In this document: positions 21,206 to 31,785 of the stretch, one piece after another
Position numbering within the stretch: the first letter of the stretch is position 1
How the letters are laid out: the number at the start of each line of letters is the position of its first letter
The notes under the pieces: generated by a model
Seen by the model: the letters and a program-made list of their open reading frames with translations, nothing else
Database searches by the model: none
What the model was told of the DNA's origin: nothing
Source: Hyaloraphidium curvatum
Lineage: Eukaryota > Monoblepharomycota > Hyaloraphidiomycetes > Hyaloraphidiales > Hyaloraphidiaceae
NCBI GenBank assembly: GCA_025558095.1
Contig: JAIVFI010000038.1
Coordinates: 372,001-436,000 of the forward strand
Length of the DNA: 64,000 nucleotides
Direction of reading: 5' to 3'
Program-made: the position numbers and the translations under genes

Positions 21206-22215
21206 TCAGTCCTGCCACACTCCCCAATCATTCAGTCGCGTGCGAAGGAACACCATGACCGATTCCCACATTTCCATGCCCCCGTGTCCCATCTTCGGGT
21301 CCTCCGTCACGTAGGCGATCCCCGGTCGGAACCGGTTTGCGGCATCGTGCACGTGCTGCCGCTGGGCGAGCTTGTCCTCGCCGCCGATTAGGAAGTAAGC
21401 GGAGCGGGGCGGGCTGACGTTCTTGGCCCGGCTGACGATATCGAGCGCGGATCCGCCGGGTATCCGCGAGAGATCCTTGAGGAGCTCGACGAACGCGGCG
21501 GCCCCGTCGCCCATTTCCTCGCTCTTCGTGAACGAAGCCACAACCGCTGCGACGATCCATGGTGACAGCAAGACGGCAGGCACGGGGATCGTCCTGCCCG
21601 CGACGGGCAGGGAGATCGTCGCGCGCGAAAAGTCCTGGGCAAAGGTCCGGACATCCGGGTGGCCAATGACGGCTAGGAGCTTCTTGCCGAAGCCGGTGTC
21701 GACAAAAACCGAGGACGAGAGGATCGCCCCCATGCTGACCCCAAAGAGGGCAATGCGGTCGCTCGTGAGCCCGTACTTGTTCACGAGGATTCCCTGATGT
21801 ATGTACCGGAGGTCGAACTGCATGCAGTGCGCGGCCATTGCCCCTTGGCCTTTGCCGCCGCGATCTCGAGGGCCGGATTGTAGGAATAATCCCGGCGGAA
21901 GGAGCGCTCGCCGGCCAGCGGCGTCTCGACGAGGACCACCGCGAACCCGTGCCGCACCATTTGCACGAGCTCGCTATTCATGTCGAGCGGGGCGCAGATG
22001 CCCTGGAGGCGGAAGATGATCGGGGTCTCGGCGCGGTTCCGGCCGTCGGGAACGAACACCTCGACGGGGCCGGAGCTCAGGATGTCGTCGACGTCTTTCC
22101 GGGGCTCCGCGCCGTTCCGGGCGGTGAAGCTGAACGGGTGGTAGAACCAGTAGCGCTGACCCTTGATCCCGTATCGTTCGACGTCCCGGACGAAGCTGAC
22201 CTTGAAGTTTTCCAT
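21206..22215 (-). CDS. alpha/beta hydrolase, reading frame interrupted
   Basis: The N-terminal part (from Met at 22215) reads PIIFRLQGICAPLDMNSELV and ends in frame near 21841. The C-terminal part continues from ATG 21838 in another frame, with the nucleophile elbow GVSMGA, and a candidate His in MGHGG. No GT-AG intron can join them without removing conserved-looking sequence. A single missing base in the cccc run at 21841-21844 would restore one ~336-aa hydrolase. Either a real frameshift or a homopolymer sequence error is possible. The family resembles ABHD18/DUF2048-type hydrolases, at low confidence. Confidence 0.6.
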
Positions 22216-23025
22216 TCCCGAAGTCGCGCGGCCGGCGAGGGAGCGAGCGCTGGAAGTCAAGCGGATCTGTTGCGCAACGGGTCCACGACGCGTAAAGGCG
22301 AAAGAGCGGCCGCCGACGGATTGCGGCGACAAGAATTGAGAGAGTGGATGAGCGAGAGCTGTGCCGCTGTGCCGTCCGTGACTGACTTTCTTGACTGACT
22401 GTCTGATTAGAGAGGAGAAGTCAAGCCCCACGGAAGAAAGGTGTGGAGCATTCTGATGACGCCGATTGATGCGGATGCCGACGGCGTTCAGTTTGTTCAT
22501 ATTGCCGTCCGGTTCAAAGTCGAGATCACAGGGGCATCCTGGATGCTCGCCGACGATGGTCCCGGACGGATTCTTTCAACCATAATCTGCTTTCATTCTT
22601 CCTAGTTGTGTCCTTGCGTCCAAGTTTCTGCGGATCGGCAAATCGCGGTGGCTTGCAGGACGCCGGCCGGGTGCGGCAAAGGGTCCGCTGCGGCGCGCCG
22701 AATCCGGCCATTCGCCGTCGTTGAAGTGCTCGGGTTTCAAGGGCCCGCAGACGCCAGGACAAGTCAATCAGCTGTGCCGAGATGTTTTCCTGTCTCGACG
22801 AGAACCTGGCTCCGCGCTAGGGGGATCTGCGAGGGGCCTCGGGGGCTCTGACCCAGCCCGGTTTTGCTGGTTTGCACCGCCGCCCGGCGCGGTCGACTAC
22901 GCCCCGTCCTGCCGCAACGCCGCTCCTGATCTCCGGAGCCCCCGCCAGCCCGCCTGCGAGCGAATCCGGCTCCGCACGGCCCGCCCCCGCGGCGGTATCC
23001 TGCCTGCGGCACGGGGTGCGGAGCG
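22216..23025. other. divergent intergenic region
   Basis: About 810 bp separate the hydrolase Met and the protease ATG. The hydrolase frame stays open to an upstream ATG at 22500, but the extra ~95 residues look like untranslated sequence and are not included. Both promoters should lie here. No RNA gene or repeat is recognised. Confidence 0.35.
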
Positions 23026-24363
23026 ATGGCGCGCCGACTGCCTCGGGCCGCGCTGACGGCCGGCCTGCTGCTCATCGCGCTGGTGCTGCCGGGCCTCGCG
23101 ATGGCCGCCATTCCGATTGCGCCCGCGTTCACGACGCGGTTCCCGGTCCCGGAGGGCGGGCAGACGTCGTCCATCTCGCTGGCGCCCAACATCGTCGGCG
23201 GCCGCACCGTGAACCCGCCGTTCCGCTACCCGTGGGCCGCTGCGGTGCTCGACACACGGTCAGCGCCCGACACGAACGCCTTGGTGGGTGTTTGCTGCCG
23301 CTTCGTTCGGCGTTCCCTCTGACCGGCGTCCCGTGTTTCGTCTCCGTCGACGCGCCGCGGATAATTCTCCTGGTTCCAGCGCTGCGGCGGGACCATCGTG
23401 TCCACGAACCCCTACATCATGCTGACGGCAGCACACTGCACGGTGCCGTTCTTCCAGGGCCGGAACCAGGGCATGAGGCCTGAGTGGGCGCCCATCATCC
23501 GCGTCCGCGCCCACCGGCACAACATGGTCCGCCCATGCGACAGCGAAAGCTGCATCGACCTTGTTCCAGTGCGGGCCACCTGGCACCCCAACTTCCAGCA
23601 GGTCGAGCAGGGCAGATCGGTGTGGCTCATCTGGGACTTTGCCGTCTGGCTGCTCCAGCCGGTGCCGACCAACTACACGCTGCCACGGATCACAGTACCT
23701 GAGCTCGACACGGGCACGCTGCCCGGCACGGCCTTGACCGTGATCGGATGGGGCTACGACTCGGTCACCTACGACAATGGCAAGCTCATCGCCTTCAACC
23801 TCCCGGACTCGCTCCAGCAAAAGGCCGTCCGCCTCATTACCGACGCCGAGTGCGGCCGTCTGGCAGGGATCCCTACAAACCCCAGCTGGCAGTGCACCGT
23901 GCCCAGCGACGGCTTCGGCGGAGCATGTCGCGGGGACTCGGGGGCGCCCATTTTCAAGACAGTGGCCACGCAGGTGCCCATCACCAACTGTAGTCGGCGC
24001 CTCGCGGCGCGGCAGCTTTCCGGAAACAACAACGGCGGCGGCGGTGGCGGCTGCGGCAACACGACCGTGCTGACGCACTACATCGTCGGGATCAACTCGT
24101 GGGGGCCGCAAAACTGCGGCATGCAGACGCCCATCATCGGCTCGGGGCAGTCGAGGGTTTCCATCGCCCGCGGATGGATCCAGAACGCAATGTGCTCGTT
24201 CGGGCGGTGTCCTACCCCCCGCCGCGTGACGTCGGCGCGGAGGAAGACGACCACGCGGCGGCGCCGGACCACGAGCCGGCGCAAGGTGACCACGGCCAAG
24301 CGGCGGACCTCGACCAAGCGCAGAACTTCGACCAAGCGGAGGACCACCACGCGGAGGCCGTGA
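23026..24363 (+). CDS. secreted chymotrypsin-fold serine protease (S1) with basic tail
   Basis: Two exons, 23026-23283 and 23380-24363, joined across a 96-nt phase-0 intron, give 413 aa. An N-terminal signal peptide (LLLIALVLPGLAMA) is followed by a propeptide and the activation motif IVGG. The triad is visible: His in LTAAHC, Asp in WDFAVWLL, Ser in CRGDSGAP. The position equivalent to trypsin Asp189 is Gly (GGACRGDSG), so trypsin-like Arg/Lys specificity is unlikely. A Gly/Asn insert and a ~45-residue Thr/Arg/Lys tail (TTTRRRRTTSRRK) close the protein; the tail may bind an anionic surface. The protein is probably extracellular. Confidence 0.87.
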
Positions 24364-24639
24364 TTCCTCCGCGATCGCCGCCGGACTCCGGACGATTGGT
24401 ATCGTGCCACTTCCTTGGCCGGGAAGGCAGCTCTCGGCGCGGCGACAAAACAACCATTGCTCTAGACACGGGAACTGATACCTATGTATTCATCGCACGT
24501 ATTCTGCATGGAATGAAATATGCTCTCTCGTAGTGGGGGACAAGGCGGGCGCAGTTTCTCCCAGAGAACCCATCGAACATTCCCGCCCGTCTCCCAACCC
24601 ACAACCGACGTGTGGACACTGCAGGTGCCCGCGCGTACG

Positions 24640-25747
24640 ATGGCTGCCCCGGCGACTATGAAAGCCGCGATAGTCCGCGAGCCGGAGCCCGGCGTCCGCC
24701 GCCCCAAGCTCGAGTCCGTGCCGTTCCCGTCGGGAGAAGGGGTGCTCGTACGCGTCACGAGCGTCGGAATCTGCGGAACGCATGTGCCGCCGTGAGCCAC
24801 CGCGAGGGATCCTATTGACTCGTCCTGTCCAGCGACCTGCACATGCTGGAAAACGGGCTCGGTCTTATCGGGATCCCATCCATGGACGGGTTTCGCCTGG
24901 GCCACGAGTTTGGTGGGCTCTTGGACGACGGCCGGCTTGTGGCCGTGCGGCCCTCGGGCGAATGCGGGGCCTGCGCGCAGTGCAGCGCGCAGCTGCGTCA
25001 TCTGTGCCCCGACGCGTTCGGCAAGTTCATCGGGGGGGGCTCGGGCGGCGCCTTGGCCGAGGCCATCCTCGTGCCCGAGAACAGCATCGTCGTTATGCCA
25101 AAGGGGACTGATCCCAGGATAGTCGGCCTCGTCGAACCCATTGCGGTCGCTGTGCATGCAGTAAACAGGTCGCGCATCAAGGCGGGCCAGAACGCCGTGA
25201 TCATCGGGGCCGGCTCCATCGGACTCGCCATCGCGCTCGTGCTGTGTGACAGGGGCATCAAGACCACTGTTGTCGCCAGGCACGCGCATCAGCGAAATGC
25301 CACCGAGAAGCTCGGGGCAACGGCGGTGGAGAAGGCCGAGGCCGGATCTGGGGACGTGGTCTTCGACGCGGTCTGCACCAAGGCGACTTTCGACGCAAGC
25401 ATCGACGCCGTCAAGCCAGGGGGAACGGTCATCAATCTTGGGATGCCTTGGGAGACTATCGGACTCAACTTTTCAATGTTCGTCAAGGAGATCACCTTTA
25501 TCGGCGTCTACCTCTACAATCGAGACAGCGAGCACAACGGTGGGCAGATCCGATCGAACTATCATAGCTCTAACCGGTCGCAACCCGCTCAGATTTCGAA
25601 GAAGCCGCGGAGCTGCTCGCGCGCAAACCGGAAGTCGCCGACATCCTCGTCACTCACAAGTTCTCGATGGAAGAGCTCGAGAAGGCTTTTGACGCTGCCT
25701 GGGACCGCAAGTCGGGTGCGATCAAGGTGCTCATCTACCCGAACTAG
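24640..25747 (+). CDS. zinc-dependent alcohol dehydrogenase (MDR family)
   Basis: Three exons, 24640-24791, 24833-25539 and 25593-25747, code 337 aa. Catalytic-zinc ligands are Cys in GICGT and His/Glu in GHEFG. The structural-zinc loop is CGACAQCSAQLRHLC. The NAD-binding motif is GAGSIGLAIA. The C-terminus reads FSMEELEKAFDAAWDR. It resembles sorbitol or 2,3-butanediol dehydrogenases; the polyol or alcohol substrate is not decidable. The first intron is only 41 nt and leaves HVPP between GICGT and DLHM, unusual for the family, so this junction is the weakest part of the model. Confidence 0.82.
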
Positions 25748-25797
25748 CCGCATGCCTGATTGGATTGCCAAAAAATGTGTGGTGCCTGCCGTGAATC

Positions 25798-26502
25798 CTA
25801 CAGAACGTCCGAGTTCTGCCGCACCTGCAGCGAAAGCCGCTTTCCCAAAAGCTCCCCCGGCACCCAGATCGGCATCTCCCTGTCCCGCACCTTCCTCACC
25901 CCGTGCATCACCGCGTGCGCCCAACCTCCGTTGAAGACCAGCGCGTCGCCGGACCGGAACCCGATCACCTCGTCGCCCGCGGTGAAGTCGACCGAGCAGC
26001 CGACGGAGAAGAGGACGAGGTAGTGGCCCGTCCCGTCCACGTGGTCGCCGAGCGTGGCGTCGCTGCCGTATAGCAGGACAGCTGGCTGCCAGAAGTCGCG
26101 GTGCCGCGAGAGGTCTTGAGCGGCCCGATCGCTCTCCGCCGTCCCGGAGTGCAGCCGGCGGACTTCCCGAGCGGCCGCATCCAGCACCCTGCGCGCCTTT
26201 TCGTGCAGCTTGGCCACGTGGATCTGCACCTCGAATCCCGAAGGCCAGGCGCCCGACGCGCACATCCGCTTCCACACCGTGGGCCTGATCGCCCCGTAGA
26301 GCGATTTGCCCCAGTCTCCGTCAACGTTGGAGAGGTGAACGGCCGGTGAGGCGGAGGATGCGGAAGCCCGACTCGACAGCCCACCTTTGGGACCCCGAAT
26401 ATGCTTCGCCTTAGGGTGCGCTGTTCTAGCGTACGCGCGGACGAGCGGCGACTGCCACCACATGCTCCGTTCCGCGACCGGATTGACAAAGAGAAACACC
26501 AC
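25798..26502 (-). CDS. AlkB-like 2-oxoglutarate/Fe(II) oxygenase
   Basis: Single exon, 234 aa; the start may be further upstream or lie after an unseen intron. The jelly-roll iron site is visible: HVD in LGDHVDGTGHYLVLFS, the distal His in GGWAHAVMHGV, and the 2OG-binding basic pattern in KRLSLQVRQ. FRSGDALVFNGG is typical of AlkB-like dioxygenases. Such enzymes oxidatively demethylate nucleic acids or proteins; which one applies is unknown. It converges with the alcohol dehydrogenase 50 bp away. Confidence 0.72.
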   Translation of the reverse strand: MVFLFVNPVAERSMWWQSPLVRAYARTAHPKAKHIRGPKGGLSSRASASSASPAVHLSNVDGDWGKSLYGAIRPTVWKRMCASGAWPSGFEVQIHVAKLHEKARRVLDAAAREVRRLHSGTAESDRAAQDLSRHRDFWQPAVLLYGSDATLGDHVDGTGHYLVLFSVGCSVDFTAGDEVIGFRSGDALVFNGGWAHAVMHGVRKVRDREMPIWVPGELLGKRLSLQVRQNSDVL

Positions 26503-26876
26503 ATGCCTACGGGGAGCTCGGAAGTAATCCGCCCCGAGTTAAGTGTGAACTTGGTTGCGCGCTCTTGTCGATCCAGGGGGAGTCGGTGATGCGCGTGACA
26601 GCGCTGGCCAGCGTCGGCTGTCGGGATCGGTGGCAGTGGGAGGCTCATGTGACTGCGCCTCACTGCGCCACAACCGATGTATAGGTCGGGCCGTCGCGGC
26701 CCATACAATCCATCAGTTTTGTTCAATCCATCGGTTTTTGTCGGTGCTCGAGGGGTTCGACCAGACGTCGAGCCTGACAGCTCTGCACCCTGTCAGTCCG
26801 GAAGGGACCGGAAAGGGGGACTGAGAAATCAATCCCCCACCGTGCTGGACTTCCTCCTTCAAACGACAGCAGCGAT
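26503..26876. other. divergent intergenic region with a short direct repeat
   Basis: This 374-bp stretch separates the oxygenase and the receptor-kinase gene. It holds a 15-bp direct repeat, caatccatcRgtttt, at 26706-26720 and 26724-26738 (14 of 15 identical). This is a candidate factor-binding site; nothing else is visible. Confidence 0.35.
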
Positions 26877-29300
26877 ATGTCGTCCGGGAACCGGTTCCCA
26901 GGGCTCGGCCGTCGTTGCTGTGCCCGGGATTCCGAGCGCACGCCGGGATTCGGCAGGCCATTTGCGGTCGGCGCCACCCTCGTCCTCCTCCTCCTCCCCC
27001 GGGCCTCGCGATGCGCATCGGTCGTCCGCGTCACCTGCGGCCGCTCTCATTCGGCGGTTCTGCTCGACGACGGCACCCTGCGTGCCTTCGGGAGGAACGA
27101 TGTCGGGCAGTCGGCCGTGCCATCCTGGCTCCCTCCTATCCGTCAGATGAGCGCGGGCGAGACGCACAACCTTGTTCTTGCAAGTAACGGAAGCATTTAT
27201 GCCTGGGGCAGCCCCGCATTCGGGCAGCTGGACGTGCCGGTTCGAGGATTGGAGGGCGCCGAGATCGTCAGCACCAGCGTTTCCCACAGCTGGGTCAAGC
27301 TGGGCGGCGGCCGGGTCGTCGGATTCGGGTCCAACGCCAATGGCGAGACGAGCCTACCGCCTGGGGTGCAAGACAACGTTCGCCAGATCTCGGCTTCGTA
27401 CTACTTCAGCGTTGCCCTCACGAACGACGGGCGCGTCTTCGCGTTTGGCGACAACACGCACGGGCAGCTCAACGTGCCGCCCGGACTGAGCAACGTCACG
27501 CAGATATCGGCGGGCTATTCCCACGTCCTTGCCATCGCAAACGGCAGGATCGTCTGTTGGGGCTCCAACGCCGCCGGGGAATGCAACGTGCCGGAACTGG
27601 CGACCGGCTCCGTGCGGCAGATAAAGGCGGCCACGCGAGCCAGCTTCGTCGTGCTGGAAGGAGGTGGGCTCCGTGCTTGGGGCGCAGTCAGTACGGACCA
27701 GCTTCCCACGACGGTGAAGGAGGGAGCGGTGCAGGTGGGCGCGGGGGAGTACCATCTCCTCGCGCTTATGAACGGGACAGGACGCGTTGCTGCCGTCGGG
27801 TTCGGCAATTTGGCAGCCAACGAGTATGGACAGCTGGATGTGCCCACGGACATCTCTGCAGGTTCTTTCGCTGTCAGCACACCAACGCAATCGACGAGCT
27901 TTCCCACTGGGGCAATTATTGGACTTGCAGCCGGCGTGGTCGCTGTCCTCGGTGCCGTTGCAGCAGCCATTTTTCTGTGGCGGAGGCGGAAACGATCGGC
28001 CGCAGTCACTGGAACCCTTTCTGAGGTCGAAAAGCAACCATTACCTCCTCGAGGCAAGGCCAAGACGACGATGCCGAAAGCGACCTCAGAGGAGACCCTC
28101 GCAGCAGGTTCAGAGGATTGGGACAACGCCCTTGTCTCAGGCGCGCCGCCTATCGTACATCGCGAGCCCGTGGCACATTGCGAGCCTATCGCTCTTGATT
28201 CCCCTGCCGCGTCCAACGCCACGATGGCTCTGGAGACCACCGAGATCATTGCCGCACCCATGGCTCCTGTTTCTCCCCAAGTGGCCAATGTCCCCACCAA
28301 TCTACCCACGGCTGCTCCTCCACAGCTTCGTTCTAGGCTACAAGTTTCCGCCTCCGACGTTTTTGTTGACAAGAGCAGGAAGATTGGCGAGGGATCTTAC
28401 GGAGTTGTTTATGAAGGGATGCTGTTTGGGGTGTCGCGGGTGGCTGTCAAGGTCCTCAAGACGTCCGACATCGACCACGCGGCCATCAAGGCATTCAGGA
28501 AGGAGGTCGCCACGTGGGAAGGTCTTGTGCAGCGAAACGGTGAGAAAAGACCGCTCCTTATGTTGCTTTTCCGTGCTGATTTGTTCAGTTCTGCCGCTTA
28601 TGGCATACTGCGAGGATCCGCCAATGATGGTTACTGACTACCTCGCAAGCGGCAACCTGCGGGTCTTCATGTCCGCTCAGGGGTGGAATCTGGGGGTTGG
28701 AATCAAGCTTCTGCTTGATGTTGCGACCGGCATGGCGTACCTACACTCCCGGAACGTTTTGCACGGGGACCTCAAGTCGCTGAACATCCTCGGTGCGTTA
28801 GCCTGAACACTCGTTCCCATGTTCTCCTACTGAGTCTTGCCACTCTATGTAGTCGACGAGAATCGTGCCGTGATCGCCGACTTCGGCCTTTCCAAGATTC
28901 GGCGCGCGGTCACCCTCCCATCGTCAACAGCCAGCGGCGGCCCTGCGGGAACGCCGGCGTTCCTTGCCCCGGAGCTGTTTGAAGCCGGATCGCTCGCCCC
29001 ACCCGCCGACGTCTACGCCTTTGCGATGCTCTGCTACGAGGTGTGCAGCGGCGGCAAGTTCCCGTTTGACGACATTCCGAACCTTGTTGCGGTAGGTTTG
29101 CTTTCGGGAAGGCATCCATGCCTGCCTAGAACTGGCATCTACTACAGCTGGTCCGATCCGTCGTCTTCGATCGCAGTCGACCCGCGAGGCCGCCGAAGGT
29201 GCCTGACAGCTTCTGGAGCCTGGTTGAGCGGTGCTGGACGCACGAACCCAGCCAGAGGCCGACGTTTGTCGAGATTGCGGGGCAAGTGCGAGCAATGTAG
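26877..29300 (+). CDS. receptor-like kinase: RCC1-like propeller, TM helix, protein kinase
   Basis: Four exons, 26877-28539, 28589-28792, 28853-29091, 29148-29300, give 752 aa. A signal-like segment (GATLVLLLLPRASRCA) precedes seven RCC1-type units such as FGDNTHGQLNVP and WGSNAAGECNVP. A TM helix (residues ~345-368) is followed by RRRKR. After a ~130-residue juxtamembrane region comes a complete kinase domain: Gly loop IGEGSYGVV, VAVK lysine, HGDLKSLN catalytic loop (Gly replaces the HRD Arg), DFGLSK, PAFLAPELF, and RCWTHEPSQRPTF. The kinase looks TKL/RLK-like. Extracellular RCC1 plus intracellular kinase recalls the plant CRINKLY4 layout; a fungal equivalent would probably be convergent. 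The ligand is unknown. Confidence 0.87.
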
Positions 29301-29615
29301 AAGGAACTGTATTGGTGTACCTCGGGCCGGAATCGTCATCGGGGACAGGTGACACAACGGTCTGCCTCTTTCGCAGGGCCACGGCGCCCGCAGTTTCCGC
29401 GGTCACCGACTCCCGACATCACCAATAAGGTCGTCGGCTTTGTCTCCGTGCGCTGCGGTGCGCACTTCGTCGACTTTGCACATCTCGTGTCCCCGGTTTG
29501 AATCGGTGGCGTCCGACTACACGTTGCCACAATTGCCACACAAATGCAAATGAACCGTCCGCACATGTGGCGTCCGCGATTGTACAGAATGACAAAGAAA
29601 AAAGACCAGATGCTT
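29301..29615. other. convergent intergenic region
   Basis: This 315-bp gap lies between two gene ends and probably carries both polyadenylation regions. Nothing else is recognised. Confidence 0.35.
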
Positions 29616-31233
29616 CTACCTCCGCGCCCCGATCCCCCCGCTCCCCAGTCCCATCACCGCCAGATCCACCACCCCGTCCTCGTCCTCCTCCCCCGCGGCG
29701 CCCAACCCCGGCGGCATCCCGAACGCCCCCAGCCCCGGCAACGCACCAAAGCTGCCGCCCGCCGCACGCGCATCGGGAGGCGTCGGCGGCTCCACCTCCG
29801 GCGCCCCGTCCGACGGCGGCGTGTTGATAAAGTCCGCGAACGGGTCCGCCATCTCCTCCGCCGCGGTGGCAGTGGTGCTCGCGGGGACGCCGGTGAGGCT
29901 GGCGAGGATCGACGGGAGCCCCGGGGGTTCGCCCGGGGGGGTGCGGGGGAGGGTGGAGAAGGGCACAGGGCCGTTGGAGGAGCGGACGAGGGAGGCGTGC
30001 GTGCGGCGGACCTTGTCGAGCTTGTCGTTGGCGTCCTGCGAACACGGGCAACGTGAAACGACGTCCTCTGAGGATTGAGGAGGCGAGACGCACCATCAGC
30101 TTCTCCGCGTTCTTCCGCGCCAGCGCCTCCTCGACGGCCAGCATCCGCTGCAGCTCGGAAACCACGGCGTTGCGCGCGTCGAGCTGGACCTGCAGCAGGT
30201 TGCGGTGGTTGGTGAGGGCGATGATGGACGTCTGCAGCTCCGCCGCCGCGCGCTCGGCTTCCGGTTTCCCTTTCGCAGAACGAGGTCAGCGTCGACCAAC
30301 GGCATGCCTTTCCGGCCAACCTACCCCTGAACTCCCTCAGCGCGTCCTCCTCGTAGTAAATGAGCGGCACCGCCTGCACCTGGCTCTCGAGGCTGGCAAA
30401 GTGCGCCCCACCCGCCGGCGGCGCCGTCCTCGCCTCCTCCACCAGCCTGTCCACGGCGCCCACGCGCTTCGACAGCGTCGACAGGGTCTGCGGGATCCCG
30501 CCCTCCGCCTGCGCGGGCCTCGGGGCCGCCGACGCCGACGGCGTGGGCAACGAGCCCGCGGAAGGCCGGGAAACGGCCTGCCCCGACGAATCCCGCTTGG
30601 TCCCCGCACCCCCCAGCTTGGCGCGGAGCTCCGAGACGGCGTCGGCCGGGAAGATGAGCCGCTCGCCCCAGATGTTGACGGTGCGGAGGACCTTGGCGGT
30701 CACGTCCGCGGGGGCGGATTGGGCGATGTGTTCGAGGACGTCGGGGAGGATGGGGAGGAAGGCGTTGGTGAACTGGGGTGGTTGAGGTCACGGGCGAAGC
30801 GGGGCCAAAGTGAGCCGAGGGGCCCAAGCGCGGCAGAAAAAAGACGCTACCCACCTCGGAGCCCTTTTTCTTGGAAACCTGCACGACGTCGTTGCAGATG
30901 TAGAGGAACAGCAGCTTCCTTTGCGGGGCAACTGGGCGGCCAGGGCGCGTCCGTCAGATGCGCCGGCGAAAACGGCCCCGCCTTGCGAGCCCACCCTTCC
31001 GAATCTCCTTTGCCCACGTCTCTGCTATCATCGCGGCGTGTTTCCGGTGGTACATGATCCCTGGCGTTGGGAGAGGAACCGAACGGCCGTCGGTCAGCGA
31101 CCCGTCCAGTCCGCGTCCAGCAAGTCCACCGACAGTGCGACACGAAAGTAATCGACTCCTGCGTCTCGTTGACCTTCATGAGCTTGTCCACTGCGTGTTC
31201 AAGGCCGCGAACGGGCGGCATGGGGGCGGCCAC
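29616..31233 (-). CDS. CID-domain protein, RPRD/Rtt103-like (RNA polymerase II CTD binding)
   Basis: Six exons: 31134-31233, 30995-31060, 30855-30931, 30325-30772, 30094-30269, 29616-30035, giving 428 aa. The spliced N-terminus has CID signatures: LMKVNETQESI, WIMYHRKHAAMIAETW, RKLLFLYICNDVVQ, and VLRTVNIWGERLIF. The intron placements were chosen because they restore this known order. A coiled-coil segment (ELQRMLAVEEALARKNAEKL) follows, then a Pro/Gly-rich tail. In the family, the CID binds the phosphorylated polymerase II C-terminal repeat and acts in termination or CTD dephosphorylation. It should be nuclear. Confidence 0.85.
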
Positions 31234-31785
31234 GCGGAGGGGGAGCGGTGACGGGGCGGTCGTGAGGCGCCGGCCGACGCGGGAGGGCCGAGAGGCGCAC
31301 CGAGCGCGGCTTCCGAGAAGGCCGACATGGCGGCGCGTGGACGCGGCGGCCGGACCGCGGCGGAGGGCGTACGCGGGGCACGGGGGACTGTTGTTGTGTC
31401 TTCAGCGGGAGCAAGCGGCGCTGCGCAGAGTCTGCTGCTGGCGAACCCGTCGGCCCTTCCCCGGAGGCAGAGCAAGATTCATCCATTATTGAAACTGAAG
31501 CTACTAGGAAGGTACATCCATCTGGGTCGCTGGTTGATTCGGGGGTCTTATCGGTCGGTCCACGGCGGGACCGCTGCACCTTGCGGGACCGGCGGGCGCC
31601 AGCGAACTTCAGGAACTGAGCATCCAATGGAGGCAATCATCACGAGTCTGATGCCGTGACTGCCTTGCAGTGGACGGGGTGAGGCGCAGGTTGATCGAAT
31701 CCGGGGACCGGCCGCACCCTGTTGACCACCGTTTCCTTCGCGCGTCGCCCGAACGACCGCAACCCCCCCCGCGCCCCTTCCCGCC
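31234..31785. other. divergent intergenic region
   Basis: This 552-bp stretch separates the CID gene and the NmrA-like gene. Open frames on both strands are Arg/Pro-rich without motifs. Probably promoters only. Confidence 0.35.

Noticed and set aside
25540-25934. Continuation of the alcohol dehydrogenase frame to 25934
   Set aside because: After 25539 that frame becomes Ser/Arg-rich noise, whereas a 53-nt intron restores the family C-terminus ending at 25747.
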